Positions 17,776-27,488 of a stretch of DNA of 64,000 nucleotides are shown here, in pieces. The DNA is from Microcystis aeruginosa NIES-4325 (GTDB lineage Bacteria; Cyanobacteriota; Cyanobacteriia; Cyanobacteriales; Microcystaceae). The stretch covers positions 22,730 through 86,729 of the forward strand of contig NZ_BJKP01000015.1 of the NCBI RefSeq assembly GCF_008974145.1. Direction: 5' to 3'. The first letter of the stretch is position 1. Every line of letters starts with the position of its first letter. The notes under the pieces are model-generated. The model did not search any database, was not told where the DNA came from, and saw only the letters and a list, made by a program, of their open reading frames with translations. The position numbers and the translations under genes were made by a program.

Positions 17776-19065
17776 CTAATTACCAATAATTGTACTTAAA
17801 TCACCAATAAAAGGTATTGCGCCATAACGACCTTGAATATAATCTTTTTCAAAGGTATTATGATTAATATCAGCAAATTCCACCAAAGAATATAAATCTG
17901 TTGCTCCTTGATGATTTTTTTCGGTAAACCAAATTTGATCCCTCCTTAAAAATTTATACCTAAGTAAATTAATATCGTGAGTAGTAAAAATAAGTTGAGC
18001 ATTTTTGGGATTAGTTTTCTGAGAATTAAATAATTCGATTATATTTCTAGTCATTAGAGGATGAAGTCTGGCATCCAATTCATCAATTACTAAAACTTCC
18101 CCTCTTTGCAAAGTGTCTAAAATCGGTGCTGACAGAGCAAAAATCTTTTTAGTTCCATCAGATTCATGTTTGTCCATATCAAAAATTTCTAACTCAATCA
18201 TTTTACCTGTTGAGTCATACTTTGGATGATAGGTTTTTATGGTAGCGGACTTTATTTCACCGCTAGAGTCACTGATGATATTTCTGACAACATCTGGTAA
18301 ATCTTGCGGGAGACTATCTAAGGAAATTTTTCTGGTTTCTGTTTCTAGGTTGAGATTGTCAATACTTAAATCTAATTTTTTAATTAACTTAGTTACATCA
18401 TCAATCAAATCTTGTCTATCAGAAAGATACTCAAGCGTAATCGCTTTTAATAATTCCACATTTAACCCAGACACAACACCTAAGTGACTAAACCAAGAGA
18501 CAATTTCCACCGCTAGAGAATCATTAAATTGAGCCGCTAGTGATAAAAAGAGAGTATTTTTTTTTGTCAATCCTCTTAGTATATTACCTTGTTCAATATT
18601 TTTGCTATATTCTATTTTATCGCCTTGCCGATTAAAGATTTTAGTTTCACGACTTCTTGGCGTACAAAATAACCATTCGGAAACTACTCGCTTTTGAGTT
18701 GCTTCAAATCCATATCTATAAGTTTTGTTTTTTAGCTGAAAAACTATTTCAAAAAAGGATGGTTTATCAACAGTTTCGGTACTTAATCTAAAGTCTTCCA
18801 CATCTATTTTGTCAGTGATTTGTAATTTTGCAGAATTCATGACAAACCGTCGCATAAAATTGAATGCCAGAATTAAATTACTCTTACCACTGGCATTTGC
18901 TCCATAAATAGCGGCACTTTTCAGTAAACTAAATTGTTGATTAACCTTAAAAACATTATTTTTATCAAGCTCATCATTACCGTAGGCCTCCTCTGCAGCT
19001 ACCATACTGAGAGTGACTACATCTTTAAAAGAGCGATAATTGCCGACACTAAATCCGATGAGCAT
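17776..19065 (-). CDS. rloA: RloA/AbiLi-like AAA ATPase of a two-gene defence module
   Basis: The 429-residue ABC-type ATPase starts MLIGFSVGNYRSFKDVVTLS, the usual opening of AAA_15/AAA_21 proteins, and has Walker A GANASGKS (55-62), an ABC-like signature around residues 300-305 (ESDGT), Walker B VLVIDELD (324-331) and the histidine switch in IFTTHDINLL. It is the upstream member of a tight operon with the RloB-like gene. Family members are thought to sense and license the partner nuclease. A related but broken module lies at 3010-4793. Confidence 0.88.
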   Translation of the reverse strand: MLIGFSVGNYRSFKDVVTLSMVAAEEAYGNDELDKNNVFKVNQQFSLLKSAAIYGANASGKSNLILAFNFMRRFVMNSAKLQITDKIDVEDFRLSTETVDKPSFFEIVFQLKNKTYRYGFEATQKRVVSEWLFCTPRSRETKIFNRQGDKIEYSKNIEQGNILRGLTKKNTLFLSLAAQFNDSLAVEIVSWFSHLGVVSGLNVELLKAITLEYLSDRQDLIDDVTKLIKKLDLSIDNLNLETETRKISLDSLPQDLPDVVRNIISDSSGEIKSATIKTYHPKYDSTGKMIELEIFDMDKHESDGTKKIFALSAPILDTLQRGEVLVIDELDARLHPLMTRNIIELFNSQKTNPKNAQLIFTTHDINLLRYKFLRRDQIWFTEKNHQGATDLYSLVEFADINHNTFEKDYIQGRYGAIPFIGDLSTIIGN

Positions 19066-19177
19066 TGCATATTAACCCTAACAGTCTCTAAGGAATAAAG
19101 GAGACGATACTTTTATTTTATGCACTTGTTGAGCATTTGAACAAGAATTGTCCTCAGAATCAGCAAACAATCACTGG

Positions 19178-19208
19178 AAAAAAGGCAAGGAAAATCAATT
19201 CCTTACCT
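19178..19208 (-). terminator. Rho-independent terminator of the chlL-DUF5331-chlN operon
   Basis: On the minus strand AGGTAAGGAA and TTCCTTGCCT form a stem with a short loop and are followed by six T residues. It lies just past the chlN stop codon. Confidence 0.8.
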
Positions 19209-19235
19209 GATGACTGTACACTTTTGACAACAAAA

Positions 19236-20651
<1,416 letters not shown>

Positions 20652-21035
20652 TTAATTGCGAAATTGGTTTAGGTATTCAGTATGTGGATTGGTTTCAGGC
20701 AGTAAAGAAATGGCTTCAGCTTCTTGGATTTTTGCTCTTTCTTCTTCTCGTTTTTCGAGTTCTATCTCAGGGCCAAAATTTAAACCTAAAGCATCGACAA
20801 GTTTATTACTATCGTTGCTGAGAACACAAAAAGGACTCATCCACATAAATAATTGTGTTTCTAAAGCAGTAGCTACTCCCAGAATTAGATGAGAAGAAGG
20901 ACGTTTTCCCCCATCAGGAGTGTTTATCCAAGAATTAGTAGCAGTCGTAAAAACCTTAATCCAAGCTTGATTAATTTGGTAGTAATCCAACCATTTATCT
21001 TTAAGTGCTGCTTTTAATTCCTCAAAGTTGCTCAT
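20652..21035 (-). CDS. DUF5331 protein between chlL and chlN
   Basis: The 127-residue protein starts MSNFEELKAALKDKWLDYYQINQAWI and is mostly helical and soluble. It matches the DUF5331 group found in cyanobacteria between chlL and chlN, so a link to dark chlorophyll synthesis is a context inference. The frame is open for 16 codons upstream, but those residues (with a Met-Gly start) are not typical; the ATG at 21035 has a GGGGACA purine-rich site before it. It is 15 bases from chlN. Confidence 0.8.
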   Translation of the reverse strand: MSNFEELKAALKDKWLDYYQINQAWIKVFTTATNSWINTPDGGKRPSSHLILGVATALETQLFMWMSPFCVLSNDSNKLVDALGLNFGPEIELEKREEERAKIQEAEAISLLPETNPHTEYLNQFRN

Positions 21036-21132
21036 TTTGTCCCCTTGACTGAATAATAATGTTCTCTCTATTAGAGTTCCCAATAAGAGGGAAAAATGAT
21101 CATTATCAAGTCCTTGATAAAATTCGTGGGTA

Positions 21133-21252
21133 GGGTGGGTTAGGCGACGATAAGTTAGGCTATTAACTAATAAGTTAATTATTCGCCGTAACCCACCCAG
21201 AAAAAGAGTTTATTGGTGGTTATTGGTGGGTTACGCTGTCCCTAACCCACCC
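21133..21252. repeat. Two palindromic GGGTGGGTTA repeats between chlL and DUF5331
   Basis: First palindrome: GGGTGGGTTAGGCG (21133-21146) with CGCCGTAACCCACCC (21184-21198). Second: GGTGGGTTA (21225-21233) with TAACCCACC (21244-21252). Both fold into strong hairpins and have the same outer sequence. They resemble dispersed GTGGGTTA palindromes seen in many cyanobacteria. Confidence 0.75.
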
Positions 21253-21263
21253 GAAAAAATAAT

Positions 21264-22133
21264 CTAAACCATCATCAGGTCTAATTCTTCCTCGGCGTTA
21301 ACTTTCGGTTTATCGGCATTAAGATAGAAATCCGATAATAAAGTGAATAACTCCCGGTCGGCAGATTCTTTGGGAATAACTCCTTCTGGTTTGGCTAAAA
21401 TCTGATCGGCAATGTTGAGATAATAGTCACAAACATAACTTAACATCGGGTCTTTGTCGGCCATTTCAAAGAGAGTTTGACCTTTAACTCTGGAGACGCG
21501 AATATCTTCAATTAAGGGTAAAACTTCTAACACGGGCATGGGAACATGGTCCACATATTTATTAATTAAATCCCGTTTTGAGGTGCGATTGCCAATTAAT
21601 CCGGCTAGTCGCAGGGGATGGGTGCGCGCTTTTTCGCGGACGGAAGCAGCGATGCGATTGGCGGCAAAAAGAGCATCAAAGCCGTTATCTGTGACAATTA
21701 TGCAGTAATCGGCGTAATTTAAGGGTGCGGCAAATCCTCCACAGACCACATCCCCCAAAACATCGAACAAAATCACGTCAAATTCATCAAAAGCGTTCAA
21801 TTCTTTTAATAATTTTACCGTTTCCCCGACGACGTAACCGCCACAACCGGCACCGGCCGGAGGGCCACCTGCTTCCACACATTTGACACCACCGTAACCC
21901 TCATAGATAACGTCTTCGGGCCAGATGTCTTCGTAGTGAAAATCTTTTTCTTGCAGGGTATCGATGATTGTGGGAATCAGAAAGCCTGTCAGGGTGAAAG
22001 TGCTATCATGCTTGGGGTCACAGCCTATTTGTAGGACTTTTTTGCCTCTTTTGGCTAAAGCGGCTGAAATATTACAGCTTGTTGTCGATTTACCGATGCC
22101 ACCTTTTCCGTAGACTGCGAGTGTTAAAGGCAT
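21264..22133 (-). CDS. chlL: Light-independent protochlorophyllide reductase iron protein
   Basis: ChlL is the NifH-like ATPase that donates electrons to ChlN-ChlB. The 289-residue protein has the P-loop GKGGIGKST (residues 9-17) and the two cysteines that bridge the dimer's 4Fe-4S cluster, Cys97 in GAGCGGYV and Cys131 in DVVCGGFA. Length is normal. It is the first gene of the dark-reductase operon. The upstream 860-bp gap is unusually long and holds the RNA candidate and MITE described separately. Confidence 0.98.
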   Translation of the reverse strand: MPLTLAVYGKGGIGKSTTSCNISAALAKRGKKVLQIGCDPKHDSTFTLTGFLIPTIIDTLQEKDFHYEDIWPEDVIYEGYGGVKCVEAGGPPAGAGCGGYVVGETVKLLKELNAFDEFDVILFDVLGDVVCGGFAAPLNYADYCIIVTDNGFDALFAANRIAASVREKARTHPLRLAGLIGNRTSKRDLINKYVDHVPMPVLEVLPLIEDIRVSRVKGQTLFEMADKDPMLSYVCDYYLNIADQILAKPEGVIPKESADRELFTLLSDFYLNADKPKVNAEEELDLMMV

Positions 22134-22456
22134 GGAAGTTCTCCTAAATTTGCGCTTGAATGGTGAGTTTGTTTATCAGTGCTTTGATCGCCATTATTGA
22201 CCATCTCCCCACCCCTTGGGAAGAGGCTCAATTTTTATATGCTATAGCTAGAGCGAGATTAAAAGAGTAAAAATTAGATAAATAATCTTTTAGAGCTTAT
22301 AAAGTCTCTGAAATCTGCAAAAATTTATAAAAACAGCTTTGTTTATATATTTAATTTAAATAAAAACAATAAACAAAAAACGCCAAAGCTTTACAAAAAC
22401 TCGATAAACAGGGTTTTACCGTGCCAAACCCAGACAAAAAAGGTCAAGATAGAGGC

Positions 22457-22590
22457 AGTCTAGAGAATGATGTAAGATTTTCGTGAATAATCATTACAAT
22501 TTTCGCAGACTAAATAAATCGATCCTGAGAAGGATGCCGAAAGGCTGTAGTAGAATTGGGGGAAAGTACCTGTAGGGTTTCCCGTGGGAG
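22457..22590 (+). ncRNA. Candidate structured RNA (unknown)
   Basis: In the gap between chlL and the PEP-CTERM gene, several hairpins follow each other on the plus strand. AGTCT (22457-22461) can pair with AGAC (22507-22510) and encloses AATGAT/ATCATT. Next are ATCCT-GAGA-AGGAT (22522-22535), GCC-GAAA-GGC (22536-22545) and GGGAAA...TTTCCC (22560-22583). Two loops are GNRA tetraloops. No ORF covers the segment. I do not recognise a known RNA family; this is a structure seen by eye, not a model hit. Confidence 0.35.
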
Positions 22591-22616
22591 TTATTATTAG
22601 ATAATGCAATTAAAGA

Positions 22617-22712
22617 TATAGCGGTTCTCGTATCTGTGCGACACACTTAAACCTTTGCTGATTAAGTTGTTCAGGATCGGGAATGTACCTCTTGTAAATC
22701 AGAAACGCTATA
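22617..22712. mobile_element. 96-bp MITE, copy A
   Basis: The element runs from TATAGCG to CGCTATA and has imperfect terminal inverted repeats. A second copy of the same length lies at 55742-55837 in the opposite orientation, sharing AACCTTTGCTGATTAAG and AATGTACCTCTTG. It contains no ORF, so it must be mobilised in trans if at all. The remainder of the 22134-23000 gap holds no supported gene. Confidence 0.7.
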
Positions 22713-23000
22713 AGTTGGCAAAATCAGCCGCTTTTGCGCTACTGATATGATAATCTCTAAACATAATGATTGCCAGTTCTAGTCGCAACAGTTGCTCGTT
22801 TTTTCCTGTTGCTCGTATAATTTCTTTGGGAATCACAATAGTTATTTAATTTTACGATATTTGTCTAAGACCCCTCATTATATCACAAAAACTACTTGTG
22901 AGCAATTAATTAATAAAAATTAATGATTGGAAACACGGGCAAAAAAATAAACCCACTCAAGATTGAATCAAGGGGCATTGATGGTATTTTTAGAGACAAT

Positions 23001-23843
23001 TTAGCCTACTTTTGTGGTTTCTTTTTCTGATGGTTTGGATGATTTTATTTGGCGCTTGAGGGTTGCACCAGCGCCGAGGGTGCCGAGGGCTGCAAGACCA
23101 ATAATAGAACTGGGTTCAGGAACATTAACACTGATACGTGCGCCGAAGATAGTACCGCTATACGCGCCGCCAGCATCTCTTTGGTAAACATAAAGCCAGT
23201 TTAGTCCTGGGTTTAACAAACCCTCAATTCCAGATTGGGAAGCAGAATATTCTGGAAAACGACCCGCACCGCTGAAACTACTACTAAGAGGAGTACCGTT
23301 AATATATACTCCAATGGGGTTGGGATCAGGAAATCCTGGAATAAATTCTCCCAAAATATCATCTACTGCCCAATACATCTCGATCGCAGCGTTGTTGATG
23401 GTTGGTTCAGGTATGGTAAAAGGATAGGCATACAGCACCGAAGCTGCTGGAGAACCATAAAAAGTCGGTGACGGGTCGACCTCCCAGTTAATCCATCGCG
23501 CATTGGGAGCGCTTGGGAGAGAAGGAATCCAAGGAGGGGAAGCAAAGGGAAAATCTGCAACTACCTTGGCAGAACCGCATATATCAGTACCGGAACATGT
23601 CCCTGTCCCATTAGCTTTGGCAAAATCGGCCGGGGTGAAGGGCGGCGACAGTGGATTTACAGGTACTCCCAATGTCCAGTAGGTAATGTTGCTATCTGTG
23701 GCGCCTGGGGTTCCGGGATTTCCACTCACTTGGCCACTGTTTAGATATATTGTAAAAGCTTGAACTTGATTTGGTAAAACTGCCGTTCCTAGGGTAGCGA
23801 TGGCGAAGATCCCCAAGAAACTATGGGTAAATTTGCTATTCAT
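23001..23843 (-). CDS. PEP-CTERM sorting domain protein
   Basis: The 280-residue exported protein has an N-terminal signal (GIFAIATLGTAVLPNQVQAF) and a C-terminal PEP-CTERM region: VPEPSS, a hydrophobic stretch (IIGLAALGTLGAGATL) and a basic tail (KRQIKSSK). Such proteins are processed by an EpsH-type exosortase and are exported or attached to exopolysaccharide. The middle is a beta-rich domain with three disulfide-capable cysteines but no recognised enzyme motif. The ATG at 23843 is preferred because the five residues before it are unlike a signal peptide. Confidence 0.88.
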   Translation of the reverse strand: MNSKFTHSFLGIFAIATLGTAVLPNQVQAFTIYLNSGQVSGNPGTPGATDSNITYWTLGVPVNPLSPPFTPADFAKANGTGTCSGTDICGSAKVVADFPFASPPWIPSLPSAPNARWINWEVDPSPTFYGSPAASVLYAYPFTIPEPTINNAAIEMYWAVDDILGEFIPGFPDPNPIGVYINGTPLSSSFSGAGRFPEYSASQSGIEGLLNPGLNWLYVYQRDAGGAYSGTIFGARISVNVPEPSSIIGLAALGTLGAGATLKRQIKSSKPSEKETTKVG

Positions 23844-23982
23844 CAAACAACTCTCCAATTCGGTTTATATAATTCTGGTTCTAATTTCCTGCCCACAGCT
23901 GTATGCTCAGCTAAAATTTATAAATCTTTATATTCTCCTCCCTTCAGATTTTGGGGTTTTTGGGGAGTTCAAGAGCTTGAAA

Positions 23983-24003
23983 TTGTACAATAAAGTTGTA
24001 CAA
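23983..24003 (+). promoter_or_regulatory. YefM-type operator (two TGTACA palindromes)
   Basis: TTGTACAA is present twice, at 23983-23990 and 23996-24003, 13 bases apart and just upstream of the antitoxin start. YefM antitoxins autorepress their operon through TGTACA-core palindromes in E. coli, so this is very likely the operator. A second copy of the region lies downstream of the toxin gene. Confidence 0.75.
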
Positions 24004-24019
24004 GTCTCCCCTAAAAATC

Positions 24020-24304
24020 ATGTTAAGCAAAGAAACCACCTACTCTCAAGCAAGAATGAATTTAGCCAGTATCTTAGATCAGGTGTGTGACGAATCTCAA
24101 ATTATCGTCATTAAGCGTCGCAATCAGAAAAATGTGGCCTTAATTGCTGAAGATGAGCTTTCCAGTTTATTAGAGTGTGTTTATTTATTGCGATCGCCAG
24201 AAAATGCCAAACGCTTATTTCGGGCTTTAGAATGGGCAGACACAGAAGATGCAACTCCTCAAACATTAGCTGAATTAAAAGAGGAGTTAGGAATTGAGTC
24301 CTAA
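24020..24304 (+). CDS. yefM: YefM-type antitoxin
   Basis: The 94-residue protein has the Phd/YefM fold pattern: TYSQARMNLASILDQVCDES followed by IIVIKRRNQKNVALIAEDELSSLLE, the DNA-binding and dimer part, then a less ordered C-terminal tail that would neutralise the toxin. It probably represses its own promoter through the TGTACA operator. The end overlaps the toxin start. ATG at 24020 is preferred to an in-frame GTA-region start upstream because it gives the conserved N-terminus. Confidence 0.85.
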   Translation: MLSKETTYSQARMNLASILDQVCDESQIIVIKRRNQKNVALIAEDELSSLLECVYLLRSPENAKRLFRALEWADTEDATPQTLAELKEELGIES

Positions 24305-24617
24305 ACGAAAAAATAAGCCAGATAAATCTAAAAACAATCCTATTCATGGTTATTTGCCAGTTTTTAGTCCTGATTTCAAAGCAGATTTAGCTTGGTGGTA
24401 TCGGAACGAACCGAAAAAAGGCGATAAAATCTTAGACTTGGTGGCAGATATTTTGGATGGCGATCCGTTTACAGGATTGGGTAAACCCGAACCTCTTAAG
24501 TATATTGCTGCCGACACTTGGTCACGACGGATCGATTTAGAGCATCGTTTGGTTTATAAAGTCACAGGAAATAAGGTTTATTTTTTACAAGCTCGCTATC
24601 ATTATCAATCAGGCTAA
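24294..24617 (+). CDS. yoeB: YoeB-type mRNA interferase toxin
   Basis: The 107-residue protein carries the Txe/YoeB core: FKADLAWWYRNEPKKGDKIL, then GLGKPEPLKYIAADTWSRRID, EHRLVYKV and the near-terminal RYHY with the catalytic His-Tyr pair. YoeB binds the ribosome and cuts mRNA at the A site. It has about 20 more N-terminal residues and three more C-terminal residues than E. coli YoeB. The only start in reach is TTG at 24294, which lies inside the antitoxin gene and overlaps it by 11 bases, so translation is likely coupled and weak. Confidence 0.85.
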   Translation: MSPKRKNKPDKSKNNPIHGYLPVFSPDFKADLAWWYRNEPKKGDKILDLVADILDGDPFTGLGKPEPLKYIAADTWSRRIDLEHRLVYKVTGNKVYFLQARYHYQSG

Positions 24618-24688
24618 ACTCAGACAACCCCATCAAGAACTGTTACAGGAGAAAGGAGACAAAGAACGTAGTACGTTCGCCCTCGCAG

Positions 24689-24716
24689 CTTGGGTTAAGC
24701 GATAGCCCAACCCAAG
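24689..24716. repeat. CTTGGGTT palindrome
   Basis: CTTGGGTT and AACCCAAG form a perfect 8-bp inverted repeat with a 12-nt loop. It lies between yoeB and the orphan promoter copy. It resembles the GTTGGGTT palindrome at 48718-48742. Confidence 0.6.
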
Positions 24717-24756
24717 ACAGAAGAAGGACAGTGAAACAAAAAACATTTTCTACTCC

Positions 24757-24890
24757 AAGTCTGTAGCCTAAGCTACAATTTAATAAATCTTTACATTCCT
24801 CTCCCTAACCAGCGATCGAGATTTTGGGATTTTTGGGGACTTCAAGAGCTTGAATATGTACAATAAGGTTGTACAAGTCTCCAAAGACCA
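24757..24890 (+). repeat. Orphan copy of the yefM promoter-operator region
   Basis: This segment aligns with about 23893-24012 upstream of yefM, with a short insertion and some mismatches. It keeps both TGTACA cores (24857-24862 and 24870-24875) at the same 13-base spacing. No antitoxin gene follows; the next gene is asnS on the other strand, whose stop lies about 60 bases further on. Confidence 0.75.
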
Positions 24891-24952
24891 AGCAAATTAG
24901 CGCTGAAAGCTTGAGGATTACAACCTTTCTCCTGTCGATACTAGACATCATC

Positions 24953-26317
24953 CTAAAAGTCGGCACTTAAAGGGGTGCGGGGGAAAGGAATTACATCGCG
25001 AATATTGGTCATTCCCGTCATGAATTGTACCAGACGCTCGAATCCTAAACCAAAACCGGCGTGGGGAACGGAACCGTAGCGACGCAGCTCCAAATACCAC
25101 CACAAATCATCGGGATTCATTCCCTGTTCCTGCATTCTTTGGATTAATACATCTAATCGTTCTCCCCGTTGGGAACCGCCGATAATTTCGCCGATCTTGG
25201 GTGCTAAAATATCCATAGCAGAAACGGTTTTGTTATTGTCATCTAGACGCATATAAAAAGCTTTGATTGTCTTGGGATAATTGGTGACAATCACGGGTTT
25301 TTTAAATAGTTCTTCCGCTAGATAACGTTCGTGTTCTGACTGTAAATCTACGCCCCATTCTACCGGAAACTCGAACTGACGATCGGCTTTTTCTAATAAC
25401 TTGATCGCTTCGCTGTAGGTAATCCGGCCAAACTCACTATTAACGATATTCTCGGCCGTACTTAACACTGTCTTATCGATACGTTCGTTAAAAAACTGCA
25501 AATCTTCGGGACAATTTTCCAAGACAAATTTAAAGATATATTTGAGAAAAGCTTCCGCTAAATCCTGATCTCCTTCCAGATCACAAAAAGCCATTTCCGG
25601 TTCCACCATCCAAAACTCGGCCAGATGACGGGAAGTATTAGAATTTTCGGCGCGAAAAGTCGGGCCAAAAGTGTAAACATTAGATAAAGCCATGGCCATT
25701 ACTTCCGCTTGTAATTGTCCACTCACGGTTAAATAGGCCCGTTTACCAAAGAAATCCGCGGCAAAATTGGCGGGTTTTTTTAAATCTAAACTGGTGACAG
25801 TAAATAATTCTCCCGCACCTTCGCAGTCGTTAGCGGTAATAATGGGAGTATGTACCCAAATAAAGCCCTTTTCTTGGAAAAAACTGTGGATAGCGGTAGC
25901 GCAAGCGTTTCTAACCCGCATTACTGCTCCTAGGGTGTTGGTTCTTGCTCGCAGATGGGCAATGGTTCTCAGAAATTCAAAGGAATGACGTTTCTTTTGT
26001 AGGGGATAATCCGGGGGACAGTCACCATAAAGGGTGATTTCGGCCGCTTTTAACTCGATATTTTGCCCTTTACCCGGGGAAGGAACCAAATTTCCCGAAA
26101 CAGCGATCGCTGCTCCTGTACTAATTGCTTTTAGTACATTTTCATAATCGGGTAAAGTCGGTTCGAGGATAACTTGTAAGTTGGCTAGGGATGAGCCATC
26201 ATTAACTTCCAGGAAAGTAAATTCTTTTAATTCTCGTTTTGTTCTCACCCAACCCTGCACGGTGACGGATTGATCCGGTTGTCCTGTCTGAAAGATTTCC
26301 TTGATTCTGCTAGTCAT
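24953..26317 (-). CDS. asnS: Asparaginyl-tRNA synthetase
   Basis: AsnS charges tRNA-Asn. The 454-residue protein has an N-terminal OB-fold anticodon domain ([24 protein letters not shown]) and a class II catalytic domain with [30 protein letters not shown] (motif 2) and [15 protein letters not shown] (motif 3). Presence of a full AsnS means asparaginyl-tRNA can be made directly. The sequence [19 protein letters not shown] separates AsnS from AspS. It is a single gene, full length and without lesions. Confidence 0.97.
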   Translation of the reverse strand: MTSRIKEIFQTGQPDQSVTVQGWVRTKRELKEFTFLEVNDGSSLANLQVILEPTLPDYENVLKAISTGAAIAVSGNLVPSPGKGQNIELKAAEITLYGDCPPDYPLQKKRHSFEFLRTIAHLRARTNTLGAVMRVRNACATAIHSFFQEKGFIWVHTPIITANDCEGAGELFTVTSLDLKKPANFAADFFGKRAYLTVSGQLQAEVMAMALSNVYTFGPTFRAENSNTSRHLAEFWMVEPEMAFCDLEGDQDLAEAFLKYIFKFVLENCPEDLQFFNERIDKTVLSTAENIVNSEFGRITYSEAIKLLEKADRQFEFPVEWGVDLQSEHERYLAEELFKKPVIVTNYPKTIKAFYMRLDDNNKTVSAMDILAPKIGEIIGGSQRGERLDVLIQRMQEQGMNPDDLWWYLELRRYGSVPHAGFGLGFERLVQFMTGMTNIRDVIPFPRTPLSADF

Positions 26318-26398
26318 CGCGTATCCCTATGTTAGAACCAAAGAGTATTTTAGAATAGAAAGTTCAGATCAGGGTAAAATCAATCTCGAACAGGTGTC

Positions 26399-26797
26399 AT
26401 GCTTCTGGTGGAAAAATTATTAAGTAAGCCCAAAAGCCGTAAATTAGCGATTTTTTTGGCTTTTATCGGCAGCATTCTCGCTTTACCATTTCCTATCGCC
26501 GGTATTCATAAATTCTATCTCGGTCAACCTCTCTGGGGAATTATTTATCTTCTCCTTTGGCAAACTCCGATTCCCCGGGTGGCTTGCGCGATCGATGCAG
26601 TGTGGTATTTAATCCAAGATAACCAATTTTTGGCTAACTATTTTCCCACTGCCACCGCTGCTGCCACTGTCCCCAGTTTAGAGCCTAAACAAGTAGAGGC
26701 GATCGGGGCAGCTTTAAGGGAATTAGAGCGCCTCCGGCAAGAAGGATTGATTTCTGAGTACGAATTTGAAGAAAAACGGCGACAATTACTACAATGA
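26399..26797 (+). CDS. TM2 domain protein with C-terminal SHOCT motif
   Basis: The 132-residue protein has a TM2-like pair of membrane helices (about residues 17-35 and 43-68, with GIHKFYLGQPLWGIIYL), then a linker and a C-terminal SHOCT-type segment (LRELERLRQEGLISEYEFEEKRRQLLQ). SHOCT domains occur at protein ends and probably mediate oligomerisation. No enzymatic motif is seen. It overlaps the next gene by 4 bases (ATGA), so they form an operon. Confidence 0.8.
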   Translation: MLLVEKLLSKPKSRKLAIFLAFIGSILALPFPIAGIHKFYLGQPLWGIIYLLLWQTPIPRVACAIDAVWYLIQDNQFLANYFPTATAAATVPSLEPKQVEAIGAALRELERLRQEGLISEYEFEEKRRQLLQ

Positions 26798-27324
26798 CAC
26801 CGCAAAACTGGTTAGGGCGCACTTTTAACCCTTTAAAAGCCAAAATTAGCAATGATCCCTATTATCGCTTTCGTTCCCTCGATGAGATCGCTATGGCGGC
26901 ACAATTGGGCATTAAAATTAATGTCAGTCAAGCGGGTGTGGATGATTGGCTGCGATTGCCAGGGATATCCATCCATCAAGCGCGGATGTTGGTGGAATTG
27001 CTGGGTATGGGGGTAGAATTGCTTTGTCTCGAAGATCTAGCGGCTGCTTTGAGTGTTCCTGTGGCTAGATTGAAAGCTTGGGAACCGATTCTAGAATTTG
27101 CCTATTATAGCCCCGAAAGTCACCTCGCACCCCCTAAAATCAATCCTAACACCGCTTCGATCGAGCAGTTAACCACCCTACCCCTGATCAGCGATAATTT
27201 GGCGGCTGCCATTATTAAAAATAGAGAAGAACAGGGATTATTTAAGAATATTGTGGATTTTAAAGGGCGTTTATCCCTAGACGCTCAGGAAATCTCCCAA
27301 TTAATGCACTTTTTTCAGTTTTAA
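26794..27324 (+). CDS. Helix-hairpin-helix (ComEA-like) protein
   Basis: The 176-residue protein contains two helix-hairpin-helix units: one near residues 50-75 (LRLPGISIHQARMLVEL) and a ComEA-like one near 110-160 (INPNTASIEQLTTLPLISDNLAAAIIKNREEQGLF). ComEA binds DNA during natural uptake, but this protein lacks the N-terminal membrane anchor, so it is a cytosolic relative rather than ComEA itself. It is translationally coupled to the TM2-SHOCT gene. Function is unknown. Confidence 0.78.
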   Translation: MTPQNWLGRTFNPLKAKISNDPYYRFRSLDEIAMAAQLGIKINVSQAGVDDWLRLPGISIHQARMLVELLGMGVELLCLEDLAAALSVPVARLKAWEPILEFAYYSPESHLAPPKINPNTASIEQLTTLPLISDNLAAAIIKNREEQGLFKNIVDFKGRLSLDAQEISQLMHFFQF

Positions 27325-27359
27325 CCCCAAATTTTAACGAAGGGAGCAGGAAGGTTTTA

Positions 27360-27480
27360 GGTGTTGGGGGTTGGGGTTTTGGGGTTTTGGGGTTTTGGGG
27401 TTTTAGTTCAATTTCCCCACTTCCCCACTTCCCCACTTCCCCACTTCCCCATTTCCCCACTTCCCCATTTCCCCACTTCC
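27360..27480. repeat. Tandem GGTTTTGG and CTTCCCCA repeats
   Basis: Two blocks lie between the helix-hairpin-helix gene and gyrA: repeats of GGTTTTGG (about 27372-27404), then CTTCCCCA units with a CATTTCCC variant (about 27412-27480). The second block is the complement of the GGGGAAGT-type units near 1951 and 60086. They are short tandem repeats of the cyanobacterial type. Confidence 0.85.
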
Positions 27481-27488
27481 CAGCAAAT

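Noticed and set aside
22501..22590. TPP riboswitch, because of a CTGAGA segment
   Set aside because: The rest of the TPP consensus (ACCTGATC and the second arm) is missing.
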